Origin: Blepharisma stoltei
Taxonomy: Eukaryota; Ciliophora; Heterotrichea; Heterotrichida; Blepharismidae
DNA: 64,000 nucleotides
Assembly: GCA_914767885.1 (NCBI GenBank)
Contig: CAJZBQ010000064.1
Coordinates: 186,001 to 250,000, forward strand
Reading direction: 5' to 3'
Shown: piece after piece, positions 42,844 to 52,976 of the stretch
How positions within the stretch are numbered: position 1 is the first letter of the stretch
Layout of the letters: each line of letters starts with the position of its first letter
The notes under the pieces: model-generated
Databases searched by the model: none
Told to the model about the DNA's origin: nothing
Seen by the model: the letters and a program-made list of their open reading frames with translations, nothing else
Position numbers and translations under genes: made by a program

Positions 42844-43248
42844 TTAACTACTAGGTTTATATTCCAGTATTAAAAGCTTCTTATACATTTCACACATTTC
42901 TCTAGGGCAGTATTTATGGAGTTCTTGTACAGGGTATAGAGTGTGAAATAAACTTTCGTCTTCTCATTCCACTTCTCCTAAAACAACTTGATTTATATCA
43001 TCATATAAAATCTGAGAAATTCGTTTTACTTTATCATTTCGATCGAAACTGCCTTGGATGTTTTCGACTAGGTTGGTCTTATGAGAAATGTCATATTCTT
43101 CGTAAAGATCTTTACAATTGCTAAGATTTTCAATCGGTTCCCAAGAATTGTAGGAATCATCAAAATTTTTCCATTTAACTAAGTAAAAGATTGATTTTCT
43201 AGTGATTTTTTTGTCAAGGATGGCTTCGACTTCATATTCTTCTGACAT
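42844..43248 (-). CDS. HP1-like chromodomain / chromoshadow protein
   Basis: 134 residues including an extension through a UGA (VEWEDESL). The N-terminal chromodomain is YEVEAILDKKITRKSIFYLVKWKNFDDSYNSWEP, with the aromatic cage Tyr/Trp/Trp typical of methyl-lysine readers (H3K9 or H3K27). The C-terminal LGEVEWEDESLFHTLYPVQELHKYCPREMCEMYKKLL fits a chromoshadow dimerisation module. In ciliates such proteins mark heterochromatin and DNA destined for elimination; the link to the IESs here is only thematic. The stop is 4 bp from the convergent RING gene, and the start 9 bp from the divergent U2AF gene. Confidence 0.8.
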
Positions 43249-43257
43249 TTATAAAAA
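43249..43257. promoter_or_regulatory. 9-bp spacer between divergent start codons
   Basis: Only TTATAAAAA-like sequence separates the HP1 ATG (minus) and the U2AF ATG (plus). Confidence 0.6.
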
Positions 43258-44297
43258 ATGCCCAAAAGAAATAGATCGAGGTCAAGCTCTTATTCACGCT
43301 CTCGTTCTCGTTCTAGATCGTCGTCTTCATCATATAGTAGCTCTCCTTCTCGAAGCCCATCTCCCACATCAAGAGCTATGGTTCCTATGCCAGATCCAGA
43401 TTCATCTTTAGTTGTAGACTTTCTTCACTCATTTCAGGAATCTAATGCTGCGAGATCAGATAAAATTGACTCAAGAATTTATATACTGCTGATTTCAAAT
43501 ACCTTTATATCTTTAATATTTCTGCTCCAGTTTTATAATTCATATTTATTATCACACTATAAAGAAATGGCATGGAGATTAACTACAGTTAGAATATCGA
43601 TAATTTGCCTACAGACACAGATGAAGCTGAATTCACTGACACTTTTATATCCTCTATGAGAGCTTTAGGACTTATAACTCGCCAAGGTAGCCCTTTATTA
43701 AATTCGTGGCGACCTAAAAATAGCACATTTATTTTTTTCGATTTCCGCAGCGTAGAAGAAGCTAATAATGCTCTAACACTCCAAGGAATGACCTATAGAA
43801 GCAAAGAAATAAAAGTTTCCAGGCCCAAACACTATACAGGCTCTCAGCCAATGAATGCAAATGCCATGAGCACACTTTTTGGAAATTACGCCAATAAAAA
43901 TATCCAGAAAATGCCTTTAGAAGAAATTTGCAAAAAAAATCTTCCAAGCACGAGAAGAATAGATCCAGTGACAAAAGTTTTAGTTTTGAGGAATATTATA
44001 ACTGCCTCAGAAATACAAACAGATACAGAATATTTAGATATTATAAGCGATCTCAGATTTGAGCTTGAAAAGCATGGAACTATTTTATCTTTAAGTGTGC
44101 CAAGGTGTGGGGAAAAGGGGATTGGGAATGTTTATGTAGAATATTCAAACGTAACTGAGGCATCAAATGCAAGAAAAATAATTGCAACGAAAAGATTTGC
44201 AGGAAAATGGGTTGATGTTAGATTTTTCCCTGCTATCATGTACGAAAATAAAGATTTCAGGGAGTCATGGGAAATTAATGCTATAACTAATACTTAA
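43258..44297 (+). CDS. U2AF2: U2AF large subunit (U2AF65-like), reduced
   Basis: 308 residues after removing 43482-43594. The N-terminal RS region is RNRSRSSSYSRSRSRSRSSS. RRM1 follows: SRIYIDNLPTDTDEAEF (RNP2) to NSTFIFFDFRSVEEAN (RNP1). The C-terminal UHM domain (TKVLVLRNIITASEIQTDTEYLDIISDL ... GNVYVEYSNVTEASNARKII) closely follows human U2AF65 RRM3. Only one canonical RNA-binding RRM is seen, whereas the human protein has two plus the UHM. U2AF recognises the polypyrimidine tract at 3' splice sites. Retention of the IES gives a false transmembrane-like tail. Confidence 0.83.
43482..43594. other. IES, 113 bp, inside RNP2 of U2AF
   Basis: TA-bounded (43482-83 and 43595-96). Removal turns AGA ATT TAT ATA CTG into AGA ATT TAT ATC GAT AAT TTG, recreating the RNP2 motif. 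Confidence 0.8.
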
Positions 44298-44314
44298 ATA
44301 ATAAGGACATTTTA

Positions 44315-46819
44315 ATGATCAAGAAAGCCACTCTCTTAGGCCTCGCTGGAGTTTCGATTTTTTTCGTTTTTCTTTGTCATTCCTTAAGAAACAGTGAAAA
44401 AAATGATAATATTTCATATATTTCAGTAATATCTATTTAGAATCTAAGCACTGTTGGTAACGCAAAAGTCAAGAAAATTAATTGTAAAAGATTTCAGTGC
44501 CCTTGGCTTAAATACTTACCAAATGATAGATGAATAGAAAATTACCAAAATAAAACAGCTTTGAAATATTATGATGACGTAGAATTGAAATTTGGCTCTG
44601 CAGAAAAAAACCTGTATTGCTTGCCGCAATCATTTGGGTATGATGAAAATGAAGCAAAAATAGTTTTTCCTTTAAAAAATTACCCAAAGTGCAGAGAAAA
44701 GTACCCAAATCTCAAAGAATCTATGTTTATGAATATAAAAGAAAATACTTTGACAATGAACTGCACAGGAAATTTCATGGGAAAATATGTGCTAGGCATG
44801 AATTCTTATAACGAGTCATTTATATTGGAAAGTGCGTTCAATAACCCAATCCGGCTATATAATGGGCCAGTAACTCTGAAAAATAACGAAGAATGGGCTT
44901 TAGGAACCTGCGAACCAGATGGAGAATATTTTGATCAAATACAATATAAGTTTCGTTATAAAATGGAGACAAAAGAAAGAGTTTTCTCCAAAATGTTAGA
45001 AAATCATAAAAGTAGCTCCTCTATAGAAGCGCCCAAAAAATTAATTATTCTTTTAATTTCAATTGATTCTGCTTCAAGGAGGCATTTTTATAGAAAACTC
45101 CCAAATACAGTTAATTTGCTAAATTCCCTTAATGATGAGGAATATAAGGTCTATGATTTTAAAATCCATAATGTCATAGGAGATAATTCAGTGAGAAATG
45201 TAATTCCTCTATTTACCGGGAGTTCGAGAATATATCATGTAGGAGATAAAGAGGATGAATGAAACATGAACAAATTTTATCATGGAGATGCATTGGGAAA
45301 TTCTTCTATTTTTTGGTATATGAAAGAAAGAGGATTTGCTACACTGCTAGGATTTGAATTTTGTTCGCATTATTTTGCTAACTATATGGGTGACAAGCCA
45401 GATATTGACCATATAATGGGGAATTTTTGATGTGGCGCGCAAAAGCATTGCGGCTACTCCTATGAAAAAATAGCTATTGGGCAAAGATGTTTGGGAACTA
45501 ACATGTCGCACAAGTATATGTTTGATTATTTATCAGAGTTTACGTCCCAATATAATGAACTTAACCAATTTATTTATCTTCATGTAACGGCAAACCATGA
45601 AGCATCTGGCACCCTTATTGAAACTTTAGACGATGACTTATCTTCTTTCTATATTTAAGTTTATTGAATTACTCTAGCATTTTAAATGCCTATAAAGTCC
45701 CCTTGCTTGAGATTCAGCTAAATTAACAGCTCTGAACAACGATAGGTGAACCGGCCTAACCGTCGAACCGTTAAAGTTAATAAGCTCGTTAAGACTTCTC
45801 TAGTCAGTGCCAGACATAGCAGTGACCCTTCTCTTCAAAGCCGAAGCTCTCAAGAAGATTGACTTCTCGCACTGAGCTCGGTATATAGGTCCATCCTGTT
45901 CGAGCAGGAGCTAGGACCTATTCCTAACTGACATTTTTAATATTTGTCTTTTCTATTAAATTATTTTTCTATTATTAAAGAGACAGGCCATGAGTTGGCT
46001 TTATTTTTGCATGGAGACCATGGGATGCGCTATGGTGAGTGATATAGAAACCCAGCTGCTTTTCAAGAGCACCGTCTTCCAGCTTTATTTCTAATCGCAA
46101 GCGATTCCATTCTCAAACGATTACAGTATTCTTACGATATTTTATTACACAATTCCAAAAGATTAGTCGGCAAACTAGATCTTTATTTGACGCTAAAGCA
46201 TCTATCGAATCTTCCATACTCTTCTGACATATCCCAATATTCTTCTTTGTATAAAGACTGAAAAGCTGAAACCCAAGACAGCTCTATCAGCTTATTATTA
46301 GAAAAAGTTCCAAATAATCGTGGGTGCATTGACATTGGCATTTCGAACTTTTGGTGCTCTTGCATGAATATGGATATTATAGAAAAAAATGTTATTAATA
46401 GTGACTTTTCTTTAAAATTTTTAATAGAAAAGCTAAGCGATTATATGATCGAGCTGATCAATGAAGAAGCTTACCTAAACTTCAAAACTTATAAGAATTC
46501 TATATGTAAAAAAGTAACTTTGAAAGAAGTCATCTCAGTCTACGCACAAAAAATTAAAACCACAACTGATGCTTATAAACTCGAGTTTTCAATAAATGAA
46601 GATAAAAATGCGGTTTTTGAGGCTTATATAGTTATAGGAAAGAAAAGAGGATGCAAAGAAAATACTGGTGGTTTTCATGCAATTCCGATATATTATAAGA
46701 ACAGGAAATTAAGAGCTGTAGCAATGTTTTTGAAGAGGATAGATAAAAATGAAGAAAGATGTGAGCATGCTGCAAAGGAGATAGGAGTGAATCCAGATTT
46801 TTGTATTTGCAGAGACTAG
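44315..46819 (+). CDS. DUF229 sulfatase-like membrane protein, copy A (divergent)
   Basis: 723 residues after removing the intron 44426-44440 and the insertion 45652-45969. An N-terminal signal anchor (KKATLLGLAGVSIFFVFLCH), then a luminal domain with CPWLKYLP, CTGNFMGKY and ISIDSASRRHFYRKLPNTV (family motif D-S-x-S-R), EFCSHYF, FLHGDHGMRYGEW and a Cys-rich C-terminal module ending CICRD. DUF229 proteins are related to alkaline-phosphatase/sulfatase folds; HGDHG and the DS-SR region are candidate metal-site residues. Several UGA codons are Trp. It is more diverged than copies B-D, which lie 6 kb away. Confidence 0.75.
44426..44440 (+). other. 15-nt intron
   Basis: GTAATATCTATTTAG, at a position equivalent to the first intron of copies B-D (after the signal anchor). 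Removal joins YIS to NLSTVG. Confidence 0.8.
45652..45969. mobile_element. ~318-bp insertion in DUF229 copy A
   Basis: TTTCTATATTTAAG on the left and TTTCTATTATTAAAG on the right make an imperfect duplication. The centre is GC-rich (CCGTCGAACCG; GACTTCTCGCACTGAGCTCGG). Paralogues are uninterrupted here. The join gives SSFYIIKETGHELALFLHGDHG. Confidence 0.6.
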
Positions 46820-46837
46820 GAAGGTTTTTACTATGAT

Positions 46838-49180
46838 TTATCTTAAGTAAGTTAATCTAGGTCTTTCTGCTTCTTTTTGGAGCTTAGTTAAATAGCCATT
46901 AAAATTCAATCTTAAAAGCAGCTGACCTAAAGCTGTATGTTGACCCTTTAAACTACTCAGGACGTTAAATGCAAAAAGCAGCTGTTGCTCAAAAGTGGTT
47001 CTAACCATTTTCAAATCACCCCCTCGCTCCATCACTCCACACAGCTCATGGCAGCATCTAGAAATTTCTTGTATAGATTTCACGATTTTAGGAAATTGCA
47101 AAAAGCAAAGATAAGCAGTTTTCGCTACGTATTGATCATGGTAGCTTCTGACTTCTTCAAAATCTTCACTTTCACTTACTTTTTTCTTAAAAAGTGTAAA
47201 TTGTGTTTGAATTATGTCAAGCTGCAAATAAGATATCAGATTATCAAGCAAAAAATTCATTTGAGCCCTCAGCTGTAATGCTTCTCTTGGTATTTCGCTC
47301 ATAGACTGCAACTGTGGATTTCTTTTTTTTACTAAAGTAATTCATGATCTTTGTAAGGTAAATTGTGCTCTTTTTAAGGTAAATAAAAATCTAAAAAGTG
47401 CCATATATTTGTCTAGAATTTGAGGAGAAAGCATCAGATTTAATGGCCATTCTGTACAATATTCCAATGTAAGGCCACTTCAGCTGTCGAAAATAGCTGT
47501 TTGCATACCTGTTCCAGTCTGGATAAATCCTCAGTTTAATAGCTCTATCCCAGTTTGTGAGCCAATGCCTATATATGCAGAAGTTCCAACATCAAGCTTA
47601 ATTCCTTGAAAGTTTACCTGTGAGTCAATGCACACATTACCATTTAATTCCACCTTAATAAAATCCGATTCATAAGTCAGCCCAACTTTTATAGTTGTGA
47701 GCTCACATTTTTTTTCTGACTCTGCAACAGTCAACTGATTAACCTGTACGGCGAATCTCATTATTCCTTCATTTATTGTGACTGCGAGAACAAGCCCATT
47801 TTCTATTTCAGGCGGAGATATTGGTGCTTTGCTGTATTGGCCAGAGATTTCTTTTTCACTTTGAAGCATTAAATAAGCATAGCAAGGAGAATTATATTTA
47901 AACGTGAATTGGCAGGTGAAGCCTGGCATGATTTGCTGCTTGCGAGAATGCCAGACTGCTCCAGGTCTTCTTGTGAATTTATTTTGTACAAGAGAAATTG
48001 AGTTTTTAGAAGTTTGATTAGCATTGCTGAGTAATGATAAATCTTTGATACTTGAAAAATCATTATATGTAAAGCCTGATTGTTTTATAGACAGCTTGAA
48101 ATTGGTAAGGTAGGGATCTTCTTCTAAAGATGACTGAGCTTGTGCAAATGGGCCTTGATTTATATCTTGGGCTGCTGTGTCTGGCTTAGGAGGAAGTGCC
48201 ATTATATCCATGGATTCTTCAAGAAATGTTAAAATAAATTCTCCTCTGGAAAGAAGGAAATAATTCTTTAACGCATTGATATGCCCCATTAAATCAGATT
48301 TTACAACCACAAGGTTCCAAAGACGATTTCCTACAGATTTCCTCATCCGTTCAAGAATTTGAGCCAAAATTAATTTTGAAAAATTACTTTGTGCTTGTCT
48401 TAGAGCTTTAGCAAAGATTTCAGCTTCTTCAGTAGGTAAAGAATCACCTAGAACTCTTACAGCTTTTCCAATAAAGAGTGCTTTTTCTGCTAATTTTGTA
48501 GTGATACATGATTCTGGGATCATATCTAAATCTAAGCTGTATTTGCTTGTCCATTCATCACCTTCTTGCTGCCTTACAAAAAATTCACTAAACGAATCCA
48601 ATAAATTCCCGTATACAGTTCATGCAATTAATTGATGGAAAAATACCTGTAATAATTTCACATTCATTCTTTCCATTGTATCTCTGAGTGCTGGACATTG
48701 TTCTTCTTTAAAAACTAAATCTAGTAATTGTCCGCCTCTAAGCCTCTGTGTTTCTATTTGACGAGCAATTTTGGCAACAGCGGCTAATTCGTCATTTCTT
48801 ACCAAATCTAGCAAGCTTGGAATAGTCAAAGTGCGGCCTTTTAAGTATTCTTGCTCTATTGATGCAATTTTACTTCTGTATTCTTCTAATAAGTCTTTAA
48901 TCCCTCGGCATAATGCTTTTAAATAAAGTCCAGGTGATTCTTCGTCATCTGAGCCTCTTAAATTTACGATTTGGGTTAACCCAGCGTTCATTGCGCCATA
49001 TCTTGTAGAAAACCTTTCAAGATATTTATAGTGTCCTGCAACTCTTAAGATTCTGTTAATTAACTCTTGCTCAGATTTATTTAAAAAATAGCAGTCTTCA
49101 CGAACCTGAAAAACTCCGTTAACTTCTTCAATTACGCCGCCAATTTCTCCTAGTAAACCTAATAAAATTTCATGAAGCAT
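46838..49180 (-). CDS. Gamma-tubulin complex protein GCP4
   Basis: 780 residues, uninterrupted except for UGA codons read as Trp. The start MLHEILLGLLGEIGGV matches the GCP4 start (MIHELLLALSG). GIYLRAFC-like GLYLKALCRGI, ARQIETQRLRGGQLLDLV, AEKALFIGKAVRVL, NYFLLSRGEFILTFLE and WPLNLMLSPQILDKYMALFRFLFTLKRAQF follow the family in order. Between residues ~330 and 510 is a beta-rich insert (RRPGAVWHSRKQQIMPGF...) resembling an L-type lectin fold, absent from human GCP4. GCP4 builds the gamma-tubulin ring complex at basal bodies and other nucleation sites. It is the longest gene in the window without an insertion. Confidence 0.85.
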
Positions 49181-49358
49181 GTTATGATTTAATATAAATT
49201 TTATAATAAACTTATAATTGTAATAAAAGCCCTTGTAAAAATTATAATAAAATAACTTGCCGATATATGTAAAAAAATACTAAAATTATCAGAAAGAGCC
49301 ATCTTTATGATCTTAATTTACATTTAAATTTATCCAAAATCGTTACCAACAAAAACAG
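49181..49358. other. Short AT-rich spacer
   Basis: No feature seen; between two minus-strand genes. Confidence 0.4.
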
Positions 49359-50668
49359 TTAATTACTTAACTTAATAGGCATTTTCCACTGAGCAAGCAA
49401 AATTCCTGGTACTGCCATAGACGTATCACATTCCCGGTTCTCCATATAACTTTCCTCTGGCAAAGGAAGATCAATAAGCTCAATATCATCTTCAGTCCCT
49501 GTTTGCTCAGATAAAACCGATTGTTTCATTATAGGAACCTGGAAATTATTTTACTAAAACTTTATATACATAAAAATGGTGACGACAGACCACCCGATCT
49601 CTCGACCCTATTTCTTCAACAGCAGTAGGCAACGGGCCCAGTGTTAGAGATTTAGGTGGAAAGGGCCGGCAATCCTATATGTATAGTCGGGCTGGGTTTT
49701 CCTCAGCCTCAGGGAGCTAATCCCTGGACTTAGAGTTTTTCTCCGGTACAACCATTGGAAAGGGCAAGGTCGGCCAATGACTGATGGGCAATATGACCCT
49801 CAGACCCTGAAGACGGTATTTACCTAACGAGAAATTAGGAGTTTCGACCCAGGTGGTTGGCCCTTAGACTCCAGGAGCTATGGAAGTCAAGAATAGTCGC
49901 GAATCCTTGTTTGCAGCAACAAGGAAGAGTGTCCGCTGGGATCCCTCAGGGATGATGAGCGTGTAGGGGTGCAAATCCCAAGCCCTTGCGAAAGCGAATG
50001 GCACAATCTAATCTAATCTAATTTACTAAAACTTTGGAGATTCTTTTGGCTTCATTCTCTTCTGTAGATTTTGTTGCTATAATTTTCGAAATATCTGTAG
50101 ACGGTATATAAATAAAATATGGCGTCTTCGTCTGGGCATGGCCTCCCGGCCATGCATACTCGACTTATATTTTATTTATATCCGGTAAGGTTTTACTACT
50201 TCAGAAATGGACGGCAATGCTAGGTAAGCAATTCTGGTTGTGTTCAGAGCCTAGCCCAAGTCTAAACTCAGAGGTGTTTTTTCCTCGTGGGGAAGATGAG
50301 CACGGAGGTTGGAAAGGGGAAGCCCAGCAGAGTCCACTGGACCAATCGGGCAACTCCCTAGCGTGAAACTGGGCGTTACGTCCCAGGCTATCGAGTTCTA
50401 CCTTCTACCGACAGTCGACCAGAAAATCCATTTTTTATGGATTTTCGGAAAGACAACCCATGTTGGTGCGAATCCCTTGTTTGAGGCAACAAGGAGTGGG
50501 TGTCCGCCGAGGCCTCACCATAGGCGATGAGCGTGAAGGGGTGCAGATCCCCGGCCCTGCAAGTGCGAACGGCTAATCTTAATCTTAATCTGTAGACGGT
50601 CTGACAACGTCTCCTTCGCCAATAACAAGTTCGCCTTTTTCAGTCTTAATATTTCCACAACAACCCAT
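49359..50668 (-). CDS. Small MGCC (acylated) protein hit by two retroelements
   Basis: 108 residues after removing 49550-50021, 50093-50587 and the 16-nt intron 49539-49554. It starts MGCCGNIKTEKGELVIGEGD: Gly2 and Cys3-Cys4 fit N-myristoylation plus palmitoylation, suggesting membrane attachment. The rest is acidic (TEDDIELIDLPLPEESY) and ends ILLAQWKMPIKLSN. No family is recognised. Two retroelements totalling 967 bp sit in a 327-bp coding sequence. The first overlaps the 5' splice site of the intron. A coding total of 109 codons supports the reconstruction. Confidence 0.7.
49539..49554 (-). other. 16-nt intron beside a retroelement target site
   Basis: Minus strand GTAAAATAATTTCCAG. Removal joins KVL to VPIMKQ and avoids a UAA. 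The 14-bp target duplication of the adjacent element covers its GT donor. Confidence 0.75.
49550..50021 (+). mobile_element. SINE-like retroelement, 472 bp
   Basis: Perfect 14-bp target duplication TTTACTAAAACTTT (49550 and 50022). 5' ATAAAAATGGTGACGAC; 3' tail AATCTAATCTAATCTAA. The 3' part (CAACAAGGAAGAGTGTCCGC...GATGAGCGTGTAGGGGTGC) matches the next element. Confidence 0.9.
50093..50587 (+). mobile_element. SINE-like retroelement, 495 bp
   Basis: Perfect 13-bp target duplication ATCTGTAGACGGT (50093 and 50588). 5' ATAAAATATGGCGTC; 3' tail CTAATCTTAATCTTA. Contains GGTGCGAATCCCTTG (near B-box consensus), GGTTGGAAAGGGGAAGCCC and GATGAGCGTGAAGGGGTGC. Confidence 0.9.
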
Positions 50669-51147
50669 TCGGTAAGATATTAAATAATATATTAAGTGAT
50701 TAATAGGGTTACTTTCCATCTTGCCCATTATCAACCATGCATTTAGAATATAATAACAAGTATGAAAATAGAATAGACTTTTCCGTTTATCAATTTTATG
50801 GCTTCATGCGGCGTATATTCAAGATTTCTTGATTCTTAAATCTTCCGAGAGTTTTATTCCTTAGAAGATAATTTGGTTTTGCTTTTTATCTTTTAAGTTT
50901 TAAGAAACTAAATTTATTTCTGTTTAAATTGATGAAAATAGAATGCCCAATAAGCTGATGTTCTAAACAAGTAATATTTTCATATGAAGATTAGCTTGCA
51001 GCATGCTCGAATATTTTAGAACTTATGCTAATTGATTAGTTATTTGCACAATGATTAATTGATTTTGTAATAAATGTGCATCTCCTAACATAATAATAAA
51101 TAGCATATATCATATCCAATTTAGTATTATTTAATCATTATAATAAA
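50669..51147. other. AT-rich spacer between divergent genes
   Basis: About 480 bp with no coding pattern or repeat end seen. Confidence 0.4.
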
Positions 51148-52894
51148 ATGGGAAATAATGCTTCTAATATATCCCCAAACAACAGATTAGGTATCTCAAT
51201 TACAAAACAAGTCTCAAGCAACACCCGCTTTCCATCCTCTCAGCGTGGTTCGATTCTTTCTGCTTTTATAATCCTCCCTGACCTTTCAGAATGATCTGAA
51301 AATTCTCGACTTTATCATATTATTTTAGTATCACCCCGAAGTATTGACATGTTCTGCTTATAATTAAAGTATGACGTCGCTCGAATTTTCTGGTCTAAAA
51401 CCGAAAATCATCCCTTGCATATTTTAATTATGAGGTTTAGTTTCCCCTGGTGAATTTATCTCAGATGTGCCAGGGAAGCAAGAGCTGAGTGGTTTTTCCT
51501 ACAAAACTCCTGACCATAGGGAATTTTCCAGAAGGGTCCACTACCTCAGGTGGTGAACTATGAACTTTAGGGTGCCGATCAGACCAGAGTAAGTGCCTGA
51601 GCTCAAAGAAGAGTCGTCGAAACCCAAACTTCAAGATTTACGTCCTTATTGGTGAGCAAAGTCCAAGATGCCACACCTTTGGGGTGCCCTGAGAAAAAAT
51701 GGCACAAAATTCGCCCTAGAGTGGTGTTTTTAGGATACTAAACGTGCTATTTATAATTAAGATAAAGTTATGTTTTGCTTACTAACAGGAGATGCTCGCA
51801 TTCAAAAATACCAGCCAAAGCGCGGAATTCACATTATGAGCGCTTGCCACTCCAAAGAAAGCATTCGAGGCAATATCATTGTTGTAGCAGAGTCTGATAA
51901 AATTTTCAAAATAATTCACACTTATACTTTTGCAATTCTTTCAGAAATAAATTCCCATTCCACAAGTAAAATAACTTGTATGATAAACCCAGCACCTGAT
52001 CTAATTTACGCAGGGTTTCATGACGGGTCAATAAAAGTTTGGCATTTCTCTCAGGAGTCTCCACAATTTTATTTTCATGAAGACTCGATAGTTCCGAGTG
52101 TGAGGACAATTGAATATTCCCATATACAAAGATTTATTGTTGTGGGGTATGAAAACTCATATCAAAAAGAAGACGGGAGCTATGTTAAACTTGATAACAA
52201 CCCGCTGAGGATTTATTATGCAGCTGCTAATGAACAAAATAAATCATTATTATTAGAAGGATTTTTAGGGGCTTGCTTATCAATTGTACTAATAGAAAAT
52301 AAAAATCTTGTGATAGCGCTGAGTTCTGTACAAAGCGGAGTTTATATATGGGATTTTATTACAAGGACTAAATTACTGTGCTTTAATGTCCCAATTATGA
52401 GCCAAGCTCAAGATATTGCAAGTAAGCTCACAGCAATTGAGATGCCAGGCATGAGTGATATTTTATTGATAGGGAAAAGCGATGGGTCAATTTTAGTTTC
52501 ACAATTATACTCTATCGGCCTAATTTGATTATAAAATATACTAGGCATTTACTTTTGAATATTAATCTGAGTCAGGATAACATTTAATGAAGAAGACACA
52601 AGCCTAACATGAAGTCCATTACAAAAAATTCAGCCAAAAATGTACCAAGTGCAGAATGAAAAAGAAAGCAACTGAATCACATATCTAAGCTATGATAAAA
52701 GTATCGATGCAATTATCACTGGGGATGCCTCCTGCAGTGTTAGAATAGTCTCAAATTTATTTGATGAATGTTTAGGAATAAAACAAATAGCACATGAGTC
52801 ACAGGATGTTGAACAACTAGATAAATCTTTGGAAGAGGAGAAAAAATATGACGAGTCTTTAGAAGAGCCAAAGAAAAATGCAGAGGATAATTAA
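51148..52894 (+). CDS. WD40-repeat protein, possibly N-myristoylated
   Basis: About 441 residues after removing 51359-51779. It starts MGNNASNISPNN (a myristoylation-type Gly2) with the TATAATAAAATG context. WD-like blades: DLIYAGFHDGSIKVWHF, GVYIWDFITRTKLLCF, DILLIGKSDGSILVSQL, and after UGA-Trp codons DAIITGDASCSVRIV. The C-terminus is acidic (LEEEKKYDESLEEPKK). One in-frame UAA at 52532 is unexplained: a short undetected IES probably lies around 52520-52575. WD40 proteins are scaffolds; no specific family is recognised. Confidence 0.6.
51359..51779 (+). mobile_element. 421-bp insertion in the WD40 gene
   Basis: Near-perfect 12-bp duplication ATGTT(C/T)TGCTTA (51349 and 51770), ending in TA. 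GC-rich body with GTGCCAGGGAAGCAAGAGC and CACACCTTTGGGGTGCCC (a hairpin). It differs from the AAAATGG elements and may be a second retroelement family. Excision restores DMFCLLTGDARIQ. Confidence 0.75.
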
Positions 52895-52976
52895 AATAAT
52901 CTCCATAATATATTTAAATAAGGCTATTTGAAACCTCCATTAAAAGAAATTGATATATATCAGTAATAATTACTTA

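Noticed and set aside
43441-43659. Transmembrane-tailed RS protein
   Set aside because: The hydrophobic tail is translated from a 113-bp IES; removal restores the RNP2 motif of U2AF.
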